A program made the position numbers and the translations under genes. From Luteimonas huabeiensis HB2 (lineage in GTDB: Bacteria > Pseudomonadota > Gammaproteobacteria > Xanthomonadales > Xanthomonadaceae), in assembly GCF_000559025.1 (NCBI RefSeq), contig NZ_JAAN01000011.1, positions 28,907 to 92,906 of the forward strand: a stretch of DNA of 64,000 nt, read 5' to 3'. The notes under the pieces were generated by a model. It was not told where the DNA came from. It saw only the letters and a program-made list of their open reading frames with translations, and did not search any database. How positions within the stretch are numbered: the stretch's first letter is position 1; each line of letters begins with the position of its first letter. This document shows positions 12,863 through 25,727 of the stretch, one piece after another.

Positions 12863-14152
12863 GTGTCAACACTTGACCAGGTCACGCTGAGCGCCGGCGA
12901 CAAGTCGGTGACGTTGCCGGTGCTGACCGGAACCCTCGGCAATCCCTGCATCGATATCGCCAAGCTGCCGAAGGAGACCGGTTGCTTCACCTACGATTCC
13001 GGCTTCACCGCCACGGCGTCGTGCAAGTCCGCGATCACCTACATCGACGGCGACAACGGCGTGCTGCTGTATCGCGGCTACCCGATCGAGCAGCTCGCCG
13101 AGCAGTCCAGCTTCCTCGAGGTCGCGCACCTGCTGATCTCCGGCGAGCTGCCGACCAAGCAGGAGTTCGAGCGCTTCACCCACGAGGTGACGCACCACAC
13201 GATGATGCACGAGGCGCTGAAGAGCTTCCTCAACGGCTTCCGCCACGACGCCCACCCGATGGCGATGCTGTGCGGCTCGGTGGCCTCGCTGTCGGCCTTC
13301 TACCACGACACCCTCGACCTGGCCGATCCCGAGCAGCGCCGCATGGCGGCGATCCGCCTGCTGGCGAAGATGCCGACGATCGCCGCGGCCGCCTACCGCT
13401 ATTCGATCGGCTGGCCGATCCGCTACCCGCGCAACAACCTCGAGTACGTCGATCGCTTCCTGCACATGATGTTCGAGGTGCCCAGCGAGCCGCTGGAGCT
13501 GAACCCGGTCGTGGCCAAGGCCCTGGACCTGCTGTTCATCCTGCACGCCGACCACGAGCAGAACGCCTCCACCTCCACCGTGCGGCTGGTGGGCTCCACC
13601 GGCGCCAACCCCTACGCCTGCGTCGCGGCCGGCATCGCCGCGCTGTGGGGGCCGGCGCACGGCGGTGCCAACGAGGCGGTGCTGAAGATGCTCGAGGAGA
13701 TCGGCACCCCGGACAACGTCGACAGCGCCATCGCCAAGGCCAAGGACAAGAACTCCGGCTTCCGCCTGATGGGCTTCGGCCATCGCGTCTACAAGAACTT
13801 CGACCCGCGCGCCAAGATCATCCGCGAGATGACCCACAAGGTGCTGGGCGAGCTGCAGATCGACGATCCGCTGCTGGAAGTGGCGATGAAGCTCGAGGAG
13901 GCGGCGCTGAAGGACGAGTACTTCGTGCAGCGCAAGCTGTACCCGAACGTCGATTTCTACAGCGGCATCATCTACAAGGCGCTGAAGATCCCGACCGAGA
14001 TGTTCACCGTCATGTTCGCCATCGGCCGCACCGCCGGCTGGGTCGCGCACTGGCTGGAGCAGCAGGTCGATCCGGAGGCCAAGATCGGCCGTCCGCGGCA
14101 GATCTACACCGGCGCCGATACCCGCGACTACGTGGCCATCGACAAGCGTTGA
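12863..14152 (+). CDS. gltA: citrate synthase GltA
   Basis: Condenses acetyl-CoA with oxaloacetate to citrate, the entry to the TCA cycle. The 429 residues match the hexameric type found in gamma-proteobacteria (E. coli 427). Catalytic residues are in place: His266 in [11 protein letters not shown], His307 in [14 protein letters not shown] and Asp364 in [10 protein letters not shown]. The GTG at 12863 is the start because an ideal AAGGAG (12851-12856) precedes it by 6 nt and the protein then has the canonical N-terminus. The stop codon overlaps the next gene's ATG by one base. Confidence 0.96.
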   Translation: MSTLDQVTLSAGDKSVTLPVLTGTLGNPCIDIAKLPKETGCFTYDSGFTATASCKSAITYIDGDNGVLLYRGYPIEQLAEQSSFLEVAHLLISGELPTKQEFERFTHEVTHHTMMHEALKSFLNGFRHDAHPMAMLCGSVASLSAFYHDTLDLADPEQRRMAAIRLLAKMPTIAAAAYRYSIGWPIRYPRNNLEYVDRFLHMMFEVPSEPLELNPVVAKALDLLFILHADHEQNASTSTVRLVGSTGANPYACVAAGIAALWGPAHGGANEAVLKMLEEIGTPDNVDSAIAKAKDKNSGFRLMGFGHRVYKNFDPRAKIIREMTHKVLGELQIDDPLLEVAMKLEEAALKDEYFVQRKLYPNVDFYSGIIYKALKIPTEMFTVMFAIGRTAGWVAHWLEQQVDPEAKIGRPRQIYTGADTRDYVAIDKR

Positions 14153-14763
14153 TGGCGCCGGCGGCCATCGCCGTCGCCCCGAAGCCGCGGCCCGTCCGCG
14201 GCTTCGCGCTTTTCAAGTGGGCGATCTACGCGCTGCTGGCGGGCAACGTGGCGCTGTACGCGCTGCAGGGCACGCCCACCGAGGCCATCGACACCGCCGC
14301 CTGGGTGCTGCTGCTCCTGCTGTTCGAGTGGGAGACCGGCGACTGGCGGTTGCCGCGGTGGTCGCGCGCGGCGGTGCGCCTGCTGCGCGGCCTGGCCGGC
14401 CTGGCGGTGGTCTGGGCCTGCGTGGACTACGCGCTGGCCGGCGAGCGCCTGGACTTCGCCAACGCCGCCACCTGGCTGGGCGTGGTGCTCGCGTTGGAGC
14501 TGGAACTGCGCATGCCCGCGCACTGGCGGCGCACCCACCGGGCCCGTCGCCTGGCGGCCTGGGCGCTCTACGCCGCGCTCGCGGCCTTCGTGCTGGCGTG
14601 GTGGGCGCTGGCGATCGGCGGCCAGCGCGAGGCCCGCCTCGACGCCTGGGACGCCAGCCTGTGGCTGGCGGCGTTCGTGGTCATCGAGCTCAACGTGTTC
14701 GGCTGGGCGGGTTCGGTGCGCGCCGCCGCGCCTCAGCGCCCGCTCGCGCCGCGCGCCTCGTAG
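14152..14763 (+). CDS. hypothetical integral membrane protein
   Basis: I do not recognise this 203-residue protein. About six hydrophobic segments are visible (roughly residues 22-40, 49-63, 78-97, 104-119, 132-155 and 169-187), with charged loops such as FEWETGDWRLPRW between. The short WE and DY motifs next to membrane helices recall small ion-channel-like helper proteins, but nothing diagnostic is seen. It starts on the last base of the gltA stop codon (TGATG), so its translation is probably coupled to gltA. The 3' end overlaps the convergent minus-strand gene by 31 bp. Confidence 0.7.
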   Translation: MAPAAIAVAPKPRPVRGFALFKWAIYALLAGNVALYALQGTPTEAIDTAAWVLLLLLFEWETGDWRLPRWSRAAVRLLRGLAGLAVVWACVDYALAGERLDFANAATWLGVVLALELELRMPAHWRRTHRARRLAAWALYAALAAFVLAWWALAIGGQREARLDAWDASLWLAAFVVIELNVFGWAGSVRAAAPQRPLAPRAS

Positions 14764-15392
14764 CCGGCGATCTCGTCCTCGGCCAGCAGCTGCCGCAGCT
14801 GCGCCGCCGAGGCGCGCCGCATCGGCCGCTCGTCGATGCCCGACAGCGGCGCCTGCCGCAGCGCCACGCGCGGCAGCACCGCGAGGTCGAAGCCGACCCC
14901 GTCGGCGAGGAACACCCACACCGGGACGTCCTCGACGCGATCGCGGTCCATGCGCAGCCGGCGGCTGCGCAGCTCGGCGGGGATGCCGCGCTCGTCGAGG
15001 AAGCGGGTCACCGCGTCCGGATCGTCGGCGAACAGCTGCAGTTGCACCGGCGAGTTGGCGTCGGCGGTACCGTCCAGCACCGGTCCGACCAGGCGCGGCT
15101 CGAAGGCGGCGAAGAAGTCGAGCGCGCGCGCGGCGGCCTCGCGGCGCAGACGCAGCGCGCCGGCCTGGTCCTCGCCCAGGAACAGCCGCTGGTACTCGCG
15201 CAGCGCCGCCTCGATCTCTCGGTTGCGCGGCAGCGAGGCGTCGTCGCGGATGCCGAGCCGGTGGGCGGCCTTGAGCTTGGCCTGGTAGTAGTCGCGGATG
15301 CCGCCCTCGGCCATCAGCCGCGCGGCCTCGTGGGCCAGGCGATGGCGGCGTTCGCGGGTGCGCGTTTCGGCGTGCTGGCGGGCGCGATGCAT
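14733..15392 (-). CDS. conserved protein, nucleotidyltransferase-like (uncertain)
   Basis: A 219-residue soluble protein with no signal peptide or membrane segment. The N-terminal third is rich in Arg/Glu/Ala helices (HRLAHEAARLMAEGG, DYYQAKLKAAHRLG). The middle has LQLFADDPDAVTRFLDERGIP and the C-terminal part VPVWVFLADGVGFDLAVLP. Proteins of this appearance are sometimes called nucleotidyltransferases in related genomes, but I see no clear GSxxxxDxD motif, so the function is open. It lies 128 bp downstream of mrcA on the same strand and could be co-transcribed with it. Confidence 0.7.
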   Translation of the reverse strand: MHRARQHAETRTRERRHRLAHEAARLMAEGGIRDYYQAKLKAAHRLGIRDDASLPRNREIEAALREYQRLFLGEDQAGALRLRREAAARALDFFAAFEPRLVGPVLDGTADANSPVQLQLFADDPDAVTRFLDERGIPAELRSRRLRMDRDRVEDVPVWVFLADGVGFDLAVLPRVALRQAPLSGIDERPMRRASAAQLRQLLAEDEIAGYEARGASGR

Positions 15393-15520
15393 GAGGAGTC
15401 CCCCGCTGGGTTCGGCCGAATGTACCGCACCCGCGTGCCGGGCGATGCCGCGGCAGGGCGGCATCGCCTGCGCGGTCCCGGTGCGTTCAGGCGTCGCGCG
15501 CGGGCGTCGCCCCGGAAGCT

Positions 15521-18022
15521 TCAGAAGATGTCGAAGGCTTCCTCGCCGGGCATGGCCTCGTCGTAGCCGTCGTCGGCCTCCGCGGCCATGCGATCGAGGT
15601 CCTCGGCCTTGACGTACTCCAGGATGCCGCCGGTACCGCCCGGCAGCAGGCGGCCGCTGGCGCTCACCGCCACCTGCACCATGCCGGCCGGCGGATCGTT
15701 CGGTGCGATCGGCTGGCCGTCGAGCGCGGCGCGCATGTAGTCGATCCAGATCGGCAGCGCGGCGCGGCCGCCGTACTCGCGGTAGCCGAGGGAGCGGTTG
15801 TCGTCGCGGCCCACCCACACGGTGGTGACCAGGTTGCCGCCGAAGCCGGAGAACCAGGCGTCGCGATGGTCGTTGGTGGAGCCCGTCTTGCCGCCGATGT
15901 CCTCGCGCTCGAGCACCCTGGCGGCGGCGCCGGTGCCGCGCGCGACCACGTCGCGCATCATCGACACCAGCTGGTAGGCCACGCGCTCGTCGATGGCGCG
16001 CGGGGCGACCGGCGCATCCGGGTCGCGGGCGACCTGGATCGCTTCGGGCGGCGTCTCCGCCGGCGCGGGGCGCGGCGGCGCCGGCGGTTGCGCCGGGCCG
16101 AGATTGAAGCCGTCGACGACGTAGGTCTCCGCCGGGGTGGCGGCGCGGCCGTCGGAGCCGCAGCCGCGGCAGGCCACCGCCGGCTCCGCCTTGAACACCT
16201 GCCGGCCGTCGCGGTCCTTGACCTCGTCGATGAACCACGGGGTGATCCGCGAGCCGCCGTTGGCGAACACCGCATAGCCGCGCGCGATCTCCATCGGGGT
16301 CAGCGAGGGCGTGCCCAGGGCGATCGACAGGTTCGGCGGCAGCTCGGATTCCTCGAAGCCGAAATGGCTGATGTAGCGGCGCGCGTAGTCCACGCCGATG
16401 CTGTCGAGCAGGCGCACCGAGACCAGGTTGCGCGAGCGCACCAGCGCTTCGCGCAGGCGCATCGGGCCGGCGAAGCGGCCATCGTCGTTCTGCGGGCGCC
16501 ATTCCTGGCCGCGGCGCATGCGGAAGACCACCGGCGCGTCGGCCACGATCGAGGCCGGGTTGAACCCCTTCTCGAAGGCGGCGGCGTAAATGAAGGGCTT
16601 GAAGCTGGAGCCGGGCTGGCGGCGCGCCTGTGTGGCGCGGTTGAACTTCTGCCCGGCGAAGCTGAAGCCGCCGACCAGGGCGCGCAGCGCGCCGGTGTCG
16701 TATTCCAGCGACACCAGGGCCGACTGCGCGCGCGGCAGCTGCGCGAACTGGTAGCTGATCGCCGGCGGCGGGGCGTCCTCGCCTTCGGCCGCGGGCTTGG
16801 CGGCGGTCTCGATCCGGCGCACGCGGATCACGTCGCCGCGCACGGCCAGCGCCGACGGCGCGCGGTTGGTCCAGCGGCTGGCCGCCGCGTCGAGGGTCAG
16901 TTCGGTACCGTCGGCGAGGACCGCGTCCAGGGTGCCGCCGCCGCTGCGCATCACCACCGCCGGCAGCAGGCCGCCCTGGGCCGGAATGCCGCGCAGGCGC
17001 GCGGCCGCGGTGGCGGCGTCCTCGTCGTCGGCCAGCTCGAAGTGCTGTTCCGGCTTGGCCACGCCGTGGCGGCGGTCGTAGGCCAGCAGGCCCTCGCGCA
17101 GGGCGCGGTCGGCGGCGGTCTGCGCCACCGGGTCGATGGTGGTGGTCACGTGGTAGCCGCGGGTCAGCACGTCGCCGCCGTAGCGGGCGATCATCTCCTG
17201 CCGCACCATCTCGGCCACGTAGGGCGCGTACACCTCCACCGGGCGCTCGTGCGGCTCGGCGTGCATCTGCGCGGCCTGCGCCAGGCGCTCGTCGGCCTGG
17301 GAGATGAAACCCAGCTCGCGCATGCGCTGCAGCACGTAGTCGCGGCGGATCCGCGCGCGCTCCGGGTTGGTGACCGGGTTGCCGCTGGACGGGAACTTGG
17401 GGATCGAGGCCAGGGTGGCGATCTCGTCCAGGCTCAGCGCGTCCAGGGCCTTGCCGTAGTAGAACTCGGCCGCGGCGGCGATGCCGTAGGCGCGGTTGCC
17501 GAAGAAACTCTTGTTCAGGTACAGCTCGAAGATCTCGTCCTTGCTGAGCTCGCGCTCCATCTTCATCGCCAGCAGCATCTCCGCCAGCTTGCGGGTGTAG
17601 CTGTACTCGGAGCTGAGGAAGAACTGCCGCGCCACCTGCTGGGTGATGGTGGAGCCGCCGGGCACGCGGCGGTCGTCGGTGGTGGCCAGCAGCCAGATCG
17701 CGCGCGCCACGCCCTTGTAGTCCACGCCATGGTGCTGGTAGAAGCGGTTGTCCTCGATCGCGATGAAGGCCTGCTTGACCCGCTCCGGCACGTCCTCGAT
17801 CCGGACCGGGTAGCGCCGGGTCTCGCCGAACAGCGCCATCAGCTTGCCGTCGCGGGCGTAGACGTAGAGCGGTTCCTGCAGCTCGACGTCGCGCAGCGAC
17901 TGCACGTCGGGCAGGCGCGCGGAGACGACGAAGTACAGCGTCGCCGCGGCGAGGATGCCCAGCGCGGCCATTCCGAGGAAGACGAGCGCGGACCAGCGCA
18001 ACAGGCGGCGGAATCGGGACAT
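15521..18022 (-). CDS. mrcA: penicillin-binding protein 1A (bifunctional)
   Basis: Class A PBP that polymerises and cross-links peptidoglycan from the periplasmic face of the inner membrane. An N-terminal membrane anchor (about residues 9-33) precedes the glycosyltransferase domain with catalytic Glu90 in [13 protein letters not shown] and GGSTITQQ. The transpeptidase domain carries SSFK (active Ser in QPGSSFKPF), SRN and KTGS (GGKTGSTND). The start is placed at 18022 (MSRFRR), giving 833 residues; an upstream in-frame ATG would add a 29-residue Arg/Pro-rich tail. A Pro-rich insert with a CRGCG pair sits between SRN and KTGS. The gene is divergent from pilM, as in many gamma-proteobacteria. 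Confidence 0.95.
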   Translation of the reverse strand: MSRFRRLLRWSALVFLGMAALGILAAATLYFVVSARLPDVQSLRDVELQEPLYVYARDGKLMALFGETRRYPVRIEDVPERVKQAFIAIEDNRFYQHHGVDYKGVARAIWLLATTDDRRVPGGSTITQQVARQFFLSSEYSYTRKLAEMLLAMKMERELSKDEIFELYLNKSFFGNRAYGIAAAAEFYYGKALDALSLDEIATLASIPKFPSSGNPVTNPERARIRRDYVLQRMRELGFISQADERLAQAAQMHAEPHERPVEVYAPYVAEMVRQEMIARYGGDVLTRGYHVTTTIDPVAQTAADRALREGLLAYDRRHGVAKPEQHFELADDEDAATAAARLRGIPAQGGLLPAVVMRSGGGTLDAVLADGTELTLDAAASRWTNRAPSALAVRGDVIRVRRIETAAKPAAEGEDAPPPAISYQFAQLPRAQSALVSLEYDTGALRALVGGFSFAGQKFNRATQARRQPGSSFKPFIYAAAFEKGFNPASIVADAPVVFRMRRGQEWRPQNDDGRFAGPMRLREALVRSRNLVSVRLLDSIGVDYARRYISHFGFEESELPPNLSIALGTPSLTPMEIARGYAVFANGGSRITPWFIDEVKDRDGRQVFKAEPAVACRGCGSDGRAATPAETYVVDGFNLGPAQPPAPPRPAPAETPPEAIQVARDPDAPVAPRAIDERVAYQLVSMMRDVVARGTGAAARVLEREDIGGKTGSTNDHRDAWFSGFGGNLVTTVWVGRDDNRSLGYREYGGRAALPIWIDYMRAALDGQPIAPNDPPAGMVQVAVSASGRLLPGGTGGILEYVKAEDLDRMAAEADDGYDEAMPGEEAFDIF

Positions 18023-18075
18023 CGAGGGCGTTTCCTGCGGGGGGCGTGGCCTGGGAGTCTGGCCGCGGAGTATAG

Positions 18076-19334
<1,259 letters not shown>

Positions 19335-19335
<1 letters not shown>

Positions 19336-19952
19336 TGGCCCGCATCAACCTGCTGCCCTGGCGCGCCGAGCGCCGCAAGCAGCGCCAGAAGGAATTCGGG
19401 GCGATGCTGGCCCTGGCGGCGGTCGCCGGCCTCGCCCTGTGGCTGGCGGTCAACACCTATTACAACGCCCAGATCGAGGGGCAGCGCGCGCGCAACGCCT
19501 TCCTCGACCAGCAGATCGCCCAGGTCGACGAGCGGATCAAGGAGATCGACGAGCTGGACCGCCAGCGCGCGCGGCTGCTGGCGCGCAAGGACGTGATCGA
19601 GAAGCTGCAGGCCAGCCGCTCGCAGATGGTGCACCTGTTCGACTCGCTGGTGCGCACGATCCCCGACGGGGTGATGCTGACCTCGCTCAAGCAGGAGGGC
19701 GAGCGCCTGACCCTGGAAGGCCGTTCGCAGTCCAACGCCCGGGTCAGCACCTACATGCGCAACCTGGAAGGCTCCGGCTGGATGACCCGCCCGGACCTGT
19801 CGATCATCGAAGCCCGCGCGGCCGAGGGCGCGGCGATGCCGGGCCTGCCCTACGCGTTCCGGCTGACCGTCACCCTGGCCAATCCCAGCGCCCCCGAGGG
19901 CGCGGCGGACGAGGCGGCGGAAGCGACCCCGACCGGAGGAGCCGCGCCGTGA
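19335..19952 (+). CDS. pilN: type IV pilus protein PilN
   Basis: A bitopic inner membrane protein of the alignment complex. The N-terminal INLLPWRAERRKQRQKEF motif (residues 4-21) is the conserved PilM-binding tail. One membrane segment follows (about residues 27-46), then a periplasmic coiled coil (residues 55-100) and a ferredoxin-like domain. It is 205 residues long and ends in an acidic Ala/Pro tail. It overlaps pilM by one base and pilO by four. Confidence 0.95.
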
Positions 19953-20602
19953 GCCAGAAGCGCAAGATGTCGCTCCGCGAGCTGGACTTCAACAACACCG
20001 GGTCCTGGCCGCGCGAGTACAAGATCGGGTTCTGCGTGCTGGTGGGCCTGCTGATCTTCGGCCTGCTGTGGTGGGTGGTGATCCGCGACAAGCGCAGCGA
20101 ACTGGAGGGGCTGGAGCGGCAGGAGGCCGAGAAGCGCGCGCAGTTCGAGGAGAAGCAGGGCCGCGCGGCCAACCTGGAGCCGCTCAAGCAGCAGCTCGCG
20201 CAGATGGAACAGCAACTGCAGCAGATGCTGCGCCAGCTGCCCAGCCGCACCGAGATGCCCGACCTGATCGTGGACATCTCGCAGACCGCGCTGGCCACCG
20301 GCATCCAGACCGATCTGTTCCAGCCGGGCCCGGAAACGCCGCAGGAGTTCTACGCCGAGAAGCCGATCGCGCTGCGGATGCGCGGCAGCTACCACCAGTT
20401 CGGCGCCTTCGTCAGCGGCGTGGCCTCGCTGCCGCGGGTGGTGATCATGACCATGCACGACATCTCGCTGCGCCCGCGCGACGGCGCCTCGATCGGCCCC
20501 GGCGGCGCGCTGGAGCTCGCCGGCACGGTGAAGACCTACCGCTACCTCGACGAGGAAGAGACCGCCGAGCAGGAACAGGCGAACGCCGGGGGAGGGCGCT
20601 GA
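19949..20602 (+). CDS. pilO: type IV pilus protein PilO
   Basis: PilO forms a heterodimer with PilN and binds PilP, transmitting signals between platform and secretin. The 217-residue product has a short cytoplasmic tail, one membrane helix (about residues 27-46), a Gln/Glu-rich coiled coil (47-100) and a periplasmic domain with FYAEKPIALRMRGSYHQ. The GTG start at 19949 overlaps the pilN stop and is preceded by GGAGGA (19935-19940). Confidence 0.95.
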   Translation: MSQKRKMSLRELDFNNTGSWPREYKIGFCVLVGLLIFGLLWWVVIRDKRSELEGLERQEAEKRAQFEEKQGRAANLEPLKQQLAQMEQQLQQMLRQLPSRTEMPDLIVDISQTALATGIQTDLFQPGPETPQEFYAEKPIALRMRGSYHQFGAFVSGVASLPRVVIMTMHDISLRPRDGASIGPGGALELAGTVKTYRYLDEEETAEQEQANAGGGR

Positions 20603-20603
20603 C

Positions 20604-21143
20604 ATGCGGATGCGAAGCATCGTGGGGCGCACCTGCGCGCTCGCCGGCCTCGCCCTGGCGCTGGCCGGCTGCGGCCGCGGCGTGACCAGCACCCCGGGCG
20701 GCGCGCCCAATCTCGAGGAATGGGTGGCCGAGGTGCAGGCGCGTCCGGCGCCGCCGCTGGAGCCGCTGCCGGTCATGCAGCAGTTCGAGACCTTCGAGTA
20801 CGCCGCGCAGGGGCTGCGCGATCCCTTCAGCGACGCCTTCACCGCCGATGCCGGCGGCAGCGGCCCGCGGCCGGATTCCAACCGCCGCAAGCAGCCGCTG
20901 GAGGAATTCCCGCTGGACAGTCTGGACATGGTCGGCACGATCGGACGCGGCGGCGGCCTGGTCGCATTGGTGATGGCGCCCGACAAGGTCACCCACCGGG
21001 TGCGGCCGGGCGACTATCTCGGCCAGAACGATGGGCGCGTGACCGCCGTGGCCGAGGACCGCGTGGAACTGGTGGAACTGGTGTCGGACGGCGCGGGCGG
21101 CTGGTTGGAACGGCCGGCGTCGATTGCGCTCAATGACAATTGA
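20604..21143 (+). CDS. pilP: type IV pilus lipoprotein PilP
   Basis: Inner-membrane lipoprotein that connects PilN/PilO with the secretin PilQ. The lipobox LALAGC ends at Cys23. A flexible region follows, with the AQGLRDPFSDAF motif common in PilP, and then the C-terminal beta domain (LDSLDMVGTIGRGGG...VRPGDYLGQNDGRV). At 179 residues it has the normal length. The start lies one base after the pilO stop. Confidence 0.95.
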   Translation: MRMRSIVGRTCALAGLALALAGCGRGVTSTPGGAPNLEEWVAEVQARPAPPLEPLPVMQQFETFEYAAQGLRDPFSDAFTADAGGSGPRPDSNRRKQPLEEFPLDSLDMVGTIGRGGGLVALVMAPDKVTHRVRPGDYLGQNDGRVTAVAEDRVELVELVSDGAGGWLERPASIALNDN

Positions 21144-21156
21144 AAGGGGATTCGAG

Positions 21157-23076
21157 ATGATCGTTAGCAAAGCGCAGGGCCGGCCTCTGGCGCGCGGCGT
21201 CCTGATCGGACTGCTGCCGGGGCTGCTGGCGGCCGCGGCCGGGGTCAACGCCGCGCAGCCGGCGCCGTCCCTGGCGCCGCTGGCCGCGCAGTCGGCGACG
21301 CCTGCGGCGGTCGATCCCGCGCATCGCCTGCCCGGCGCGGTTGGCGTGTCCAAGGTCGATTTCAAGCGCGGCGACGGCGGCTCCGGCAAGCTGATCCTCA
21401 CCTTCGACGGCGAGGGCGCGGTGCCCGACATGCGCACGCAGGGCAACAGCGTGGTCATCGACGTCGGCAACAGCAGCCTGCCGCCCTCGCTGCAGCGCCC
21501 GCTCAACGTGACCGACTTCGCCACCCCCGTGCAGCGTATCGACGCCGTGCAGAGCGGCACCGGCACCCGCATCGTGCTGAGCGCCCAGGGCGAGTTCGAG
21601 CCGATGGCCTACCAGTCCGGGCGCGAGTACGTCGTCGAGCTGGTGCCGCGCGCGGCCGCGCCGCAGCGCGCGGTCGGCGCCGTGGGCTTGCCCGCGGCCG
21701 GGCAGTCGGCGACGACCAGCGTGATCGAGGAGGGGCCGCGCACCTACAGCGGCCACCGCGTCACCTTCAACTTCCAGGACATCCCGGTCCGCACCGTGCT
21801 GCAGATGATCGCGGAGGAGTCGGGCATCAACATCGTCGCCTCCGACTCGGTGCAGGGCAACGTGACCCTGCGCCTGATGGAGGTGCCGTGGGACCAGGCG
21901 CTGGACATCGTGCTGCAGGCCAAGCAGCTGGACAAGCGCCGCAACGGCAACGTGGTGTGGGTGGCGCCGCAGTCGGAGATCGCCGCGTTCGAGCAGGCGC
22001 GCGAGGACGCGCGGCTGGCGATCGAGGACCGCGCGGAGATGGTCACCGAGTACATCCCGATCAGCTACGGCAACGCCGAGGACATCGCCAAGCTGCTGAC
22101 CGAGGAGAGCAAGGCCGGCAGCGGCGGCGCCGGCGCGAGTTCCGGCGGCAACCGCGGCTTCCTGTCCTCGCGCGGCAGCCTGAGCTTCGACCGCCGTACC
22201 AACACCCTGCTCGCGATCGACATCCCCGCGCGCGTGGAGGAGATCAAGCGGCTGGTCGCCGCGCTCGACAAGCCGGTCGACCAGGTGGTGATCGAGGCCC
22301 GCATCGTGATCGCGAACGAGTCGTTCGCGCGCGACCTGGGGGCGCGGTTCGGGGTGTATGGCGCCAAGGACCGCGTCATTACGTCCGGCAGCATCGACAG
22401 CAACCAGTCTTTTCTCCGGTCGCTCAACAATCCCGACCGCGACGGTCCGCCGGTATTCACGAACCCCCTCAACTTCAACCGTCCGGTCTCCAATATCGAA
22501 GGCGCTGCCGGTTCGCTGGCTTTGACCATCCTCGGCAACTACGTCAACTGGGACCTGGAAATCTCCGCGCTTCAGCAGGAGGGCCGCGGCGAAGTGATCT
22601 CCAATCCGCGCATCGTGACCAGCAACCAGCGCGAGGCGGTGATCAGCCAGGGTCAGGAAGTCGGCTACCTCACCGTTACGGGCGGACAGAGCAACAACGT
22701 GCCGACCGTGCAGTTCAAGGACGTGCTGCTGGAACTCAAGGTCACCCCGACGATCACCGCCGACGGCCGCGTGTTCCTGGCGATGGAGATCAAGAAGGAC
22801 GAGATCAGCGGCTTTACCGATATGGAAGGCTTCGGCGAGGTGCCCAACCTCAACAAGCGCAGCATCACCACCGCGGTCCTGATCGACGACGGCCAGACCG
22901 TTTCCATCGGCGGCGTGTACGAGTTCCGCGACCGCAGCGATGTATCCAAGGTGCCGTTCCTGGCGGATCTGCCGATCATCGGCAACCTGTTCAAGAACCG
23001 CAACCGCTCGCGCGAGAAAGCCGAGCTGCTGATCTTCGTGACGCCGAAGGTGATGCGGGTCGCGCAGCGCAGCTGA
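21157..23076 (+). CDS. pilQ: type IV pilus secretin PilQ
   Basis: PilQ forms the outer membrane channel for the pilus fibre. The 639-residue product starts with a signal peptide (about residues 1-33, ending near VNAA). It has an AMIN domain (~45-140), the secretin N0/STN domain (FNFQDIPVRTVLQMIAEESGI), an N1 domain with a Ser/Gly-rich stretch, and the C-terminal secretin domain (VISNPRIVTSNQREA to the end). The ATG at 21157 is chosen for its AAGGGG box (21144-21149) and clean signal peptide; upstream in-frame starts overlap pilP. It has one AMIN domain, fewer than some PilQ proteins. Confidence 0.95.
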   Translation: MIVSKAQGRPLARGVLIGLLPGLLAAAAGVNAAQPAPSLAPLAAQSATPAAVDPAHRLPGAVGVSKVDFKRGDGGSGKLILTFDGEGAVPDMRTQGNSVVIDVGNSSLPPSLQRPLNVTDFATPVQRIDAVQSGTGTRIVLSAQGEFEPMAYQSGREYVVELVPRAAAPQRAVGAVGLPAAGQSATTSVIEEGPRTYSGHRVTFNFQDIPVRTVLQMIAEESGINIVASDSVQGNVTLRLMEVPWDQALDIVLQAKQLDKRRNGNVVWVAPQSEIAAFEQAREDARLAIEDRAEMVTEYIPISYGNAEDIAKLLTEESKAGSGGAGASSGGNRGFLSSRGSLSFDRRTNTLLAIDIPARVEEIKRLVAALDKPVDQVVIEARIVIANESFARDLGARFGVYGAKDRVITSGSIDSNQSFLRSLNNPDRDGPPVFTNPLNFNRPVSNIEGAAGSLALTILGNYVNWDLEISALQQEGRGEVISNPRIVTSNQREAVISQGQEVGYLTVTGGQSNNVPTVQFKDVLLELKVTPTITADGRVFLAMEIKKDEISGFTDMEGFGEVPNLNKRSITTAVLIDDGQTVSIGGVYEFRDRSDVSKVPFLADLPIIGNLFKNRNRSREKAELLIFVTPKVMRVAQRS

Positions 23077-23095
23077 GGCGCCGCCGCCCGCGTGC

Positions 23096-23128
23096 GGAAA
23101 CGGGGCCGCGGGGCCCCGTTTCCGTTTT
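23096..23128 (+). terminator. intrinsic terminator of the pil operon
   Basis: A perfect 12-bp stem (GGAAACGGGGCC pairing with GGCCCCGTTTCC) with a 4-nt loop is followed by GTTTT. It lies 20 bp after the pilQ stop and closes the pilMNOPQ transcript. Confidence 0.85.
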
Positions 23129-23254
23129 CGAGGCGCTTCCGGCGCCGGTGCGCGATCTGAACGCCGTCGCGATCGTCGCGGGGGCGGAGAACCTTGTCGC
23201 GCCGTTTCGGTCAAACTGGGCCCCGGCGCACTCCGCGCCGCCGAGCGGCGATCC

Positions 23255-24259
<1,005 letters not shown>

Positions 24260-24354
24260 GGGGCGATTTCCACCACGGCTCGCGCGGGCGCGCGCGCAAT
24301 CCCGTCGAGCGATCCGCGCCGGTCCGCGCGATCCGTGGCCAAGAGACACGACCG

Positions 24355-25269
24355 ATGACGCAACCCAGCCCCATCGACCGCAACGACGGCGTGGCGCCGA
24401 CGCTCGCCGAGCTCGTCGCGCTGCGCGGTGCGGCGCTGGGGCGTCGCGCGCCGCGCCGTGCGCGCCACGGCAGCGCCGCGCAGGCCGCCTCGCCGCTGCG
24501 CGGGCGCGGCATGGAGTACGCCGAATCGCGCGGTTATACCCCCGGCGACGATGCGCGCCACATCGACTGGCGGCTCACCGCGCGCAGCGGGCAGGCGCAT
24601 ACCAAGCTCTACCAGGTCGAGCGCGAGCGGCTGTCCTTGGTCGTGGCCGACACCGCGCCGGCGCTGTACTTCGGCACCCGCGTGCGCTTCAAATCGGTGC
24701 AGGCCGCGCGCGCGGGCGCGGTGGCGGCGTGGCGCGCGATCGGCGACGGCGATCGCGTCGCCGCGCTGCGCGGCAGCCTGCGCGAGCCGCCGGTGCCGCC
24801 CCGGGCGGGCCCGCGCGGGGCGCTGCGGGTGCTGGATGCGTTGGTGCGCTGGTACGCGGCGCCGCCGGAGGACGATGCCGGCCTGGCGGTGGCGCTCGAC
24901 CACGCCGCGCGCCTGCTGCGGCCCGGCTCGCGCCTGCTGGTGCTGGCCGAGCCGGCCAGCCTGTCGGCGATCCCCTTGCAGCGCTGGACCGGCCTGTCGG
25001 CGCACGCGGAGGTGACCGTGGTGGCGCTGACCGATCCGCTGGAGACCGATCCGCCGCGAGCGGTCCTGGGCTTCGATGACAGCGCCGGGCGCATCGACCT
25101 GGATCTCGGCGCGCCGGCGCAGCGCGCGCGCTGGCGCGAGGCGTTCGTGGCGCCGCTGGAAGCGTTGCTGGCCGACCTGCCGGGCCGTGGCGTGCGCATC
25201 GTGCCGCTGTCCACGGACGCGGCCAGCGATGCGTGGCTGGCCGCGTCGCCGGGATCGCGGGCGCGGTGA
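24355..25269 (+). CDS. DUF58 domain protein
   Basis: A 304-residue DUF58 protein, a VWA-like fold that regularly accompanies MoxR ATPases. The hallmark GRGMEYAESRGYTPGDDARHIDWRLTARSG, near residues 51-80, is present. No membrane segment is evident, so it is probably cytosolic. It lies 95 bp after the MoxR gene, and its stop overlaps the next ATG (TGATG). Confidence 0.9.
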   Translation: MTQPSPIDRNDGVAPTLAELVALRGAALGRRAPRRARHGSAAQAASPLRGRGMEYAESRGYTPGDDARHIDWRLTARSGQAHTKLYQVERERLSLVVADTAPALYFGTRVRFKSVQAARAGAVAAWRAIGDGDRVAALRGSLREPPVPPRAGPRGALRVLDALVRWYAAPPEDDAGLAVALDHAARLLRPGSRLLVLAEPASLSAIPLQRWTGLSAHAEVTVVALTDPLETDPPRAVLGFDDSAGRIDLDLGAPAQRARWREAFVAPLEALLADLPGRGVRIVPLSTDAASDAWLAASPGSRAR

Positions 25270-25727
25270 TGGCGCCCTCCGCGCTCGTGCTGCGCGACAT
25301 CCACCAGCCGCCCGCGCCGGCGTGGTGGCCGCCCGCGCCCGGCTGGTGGCTGCTGGTGCTGGCCCTGCTGGCGGTCGCGCTGGCGCTGCTGGCCTGGCGC
25401 TGGCGGGCGCGCCGGCACCGGCGGCGCCTGGGCGCGCTGTACGACGCGGCCGTCGCCGCCGCGCCGACGCCCGCGGCCCAGGTGGCGGCGATCTCCGAAC
25501 TGCTGCGCCGCGCCGCGCGCCGGCACGACCCGCACGCCGCGACGCTGGACGGCGAGGACTGGCTGCGCCATGTCCGCGAGCCCGGCGGCGGCCTGCCAGG
25601 GCTGCCGGCGCAGGCCGCGCGGCTGCTGCGCGACGGCGCTTACCGCCGCGATGTGGCGCCGGCCGAGGCGGAGGCGCTGCGCGCCGCCGCGCGATCGGTC
25701 TTCCTGGCCTGGAGCCTGCGGCGATGA
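25269..25727 (+). CDS. DUF4381 membrane protein
   Basis: A 152-residue protein with the DUF4381 layout: a short N-terminal segment DIHQPPAPAWWPPAPGWW, one membrane helix (about residues 26-45), and a basic stretch (WRARRHRRR). A soluble helical C-terminal domain ends in SVFLAWSLRR. It overlaps the DUF58 gene by one base and the VWA gene by four (ATGA). It is a regular part of MoxR/Bat operons, probably as an adaptor; no enzyme motif is visible. Confidence 0.88.
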   Translation: MAPSALVLRDIHQPPAPAWWPPAPGWWLLVLALLAVALALLAWRWRARRHRRRLGALYDAAVAAAPTPAAQVAAISELLRRAARRHDPHAATLDGEDWLRHVREPGGGLPGLPAQAARLLRDGAYRRDVAPAEAEALRAAARSVFLAWSLRR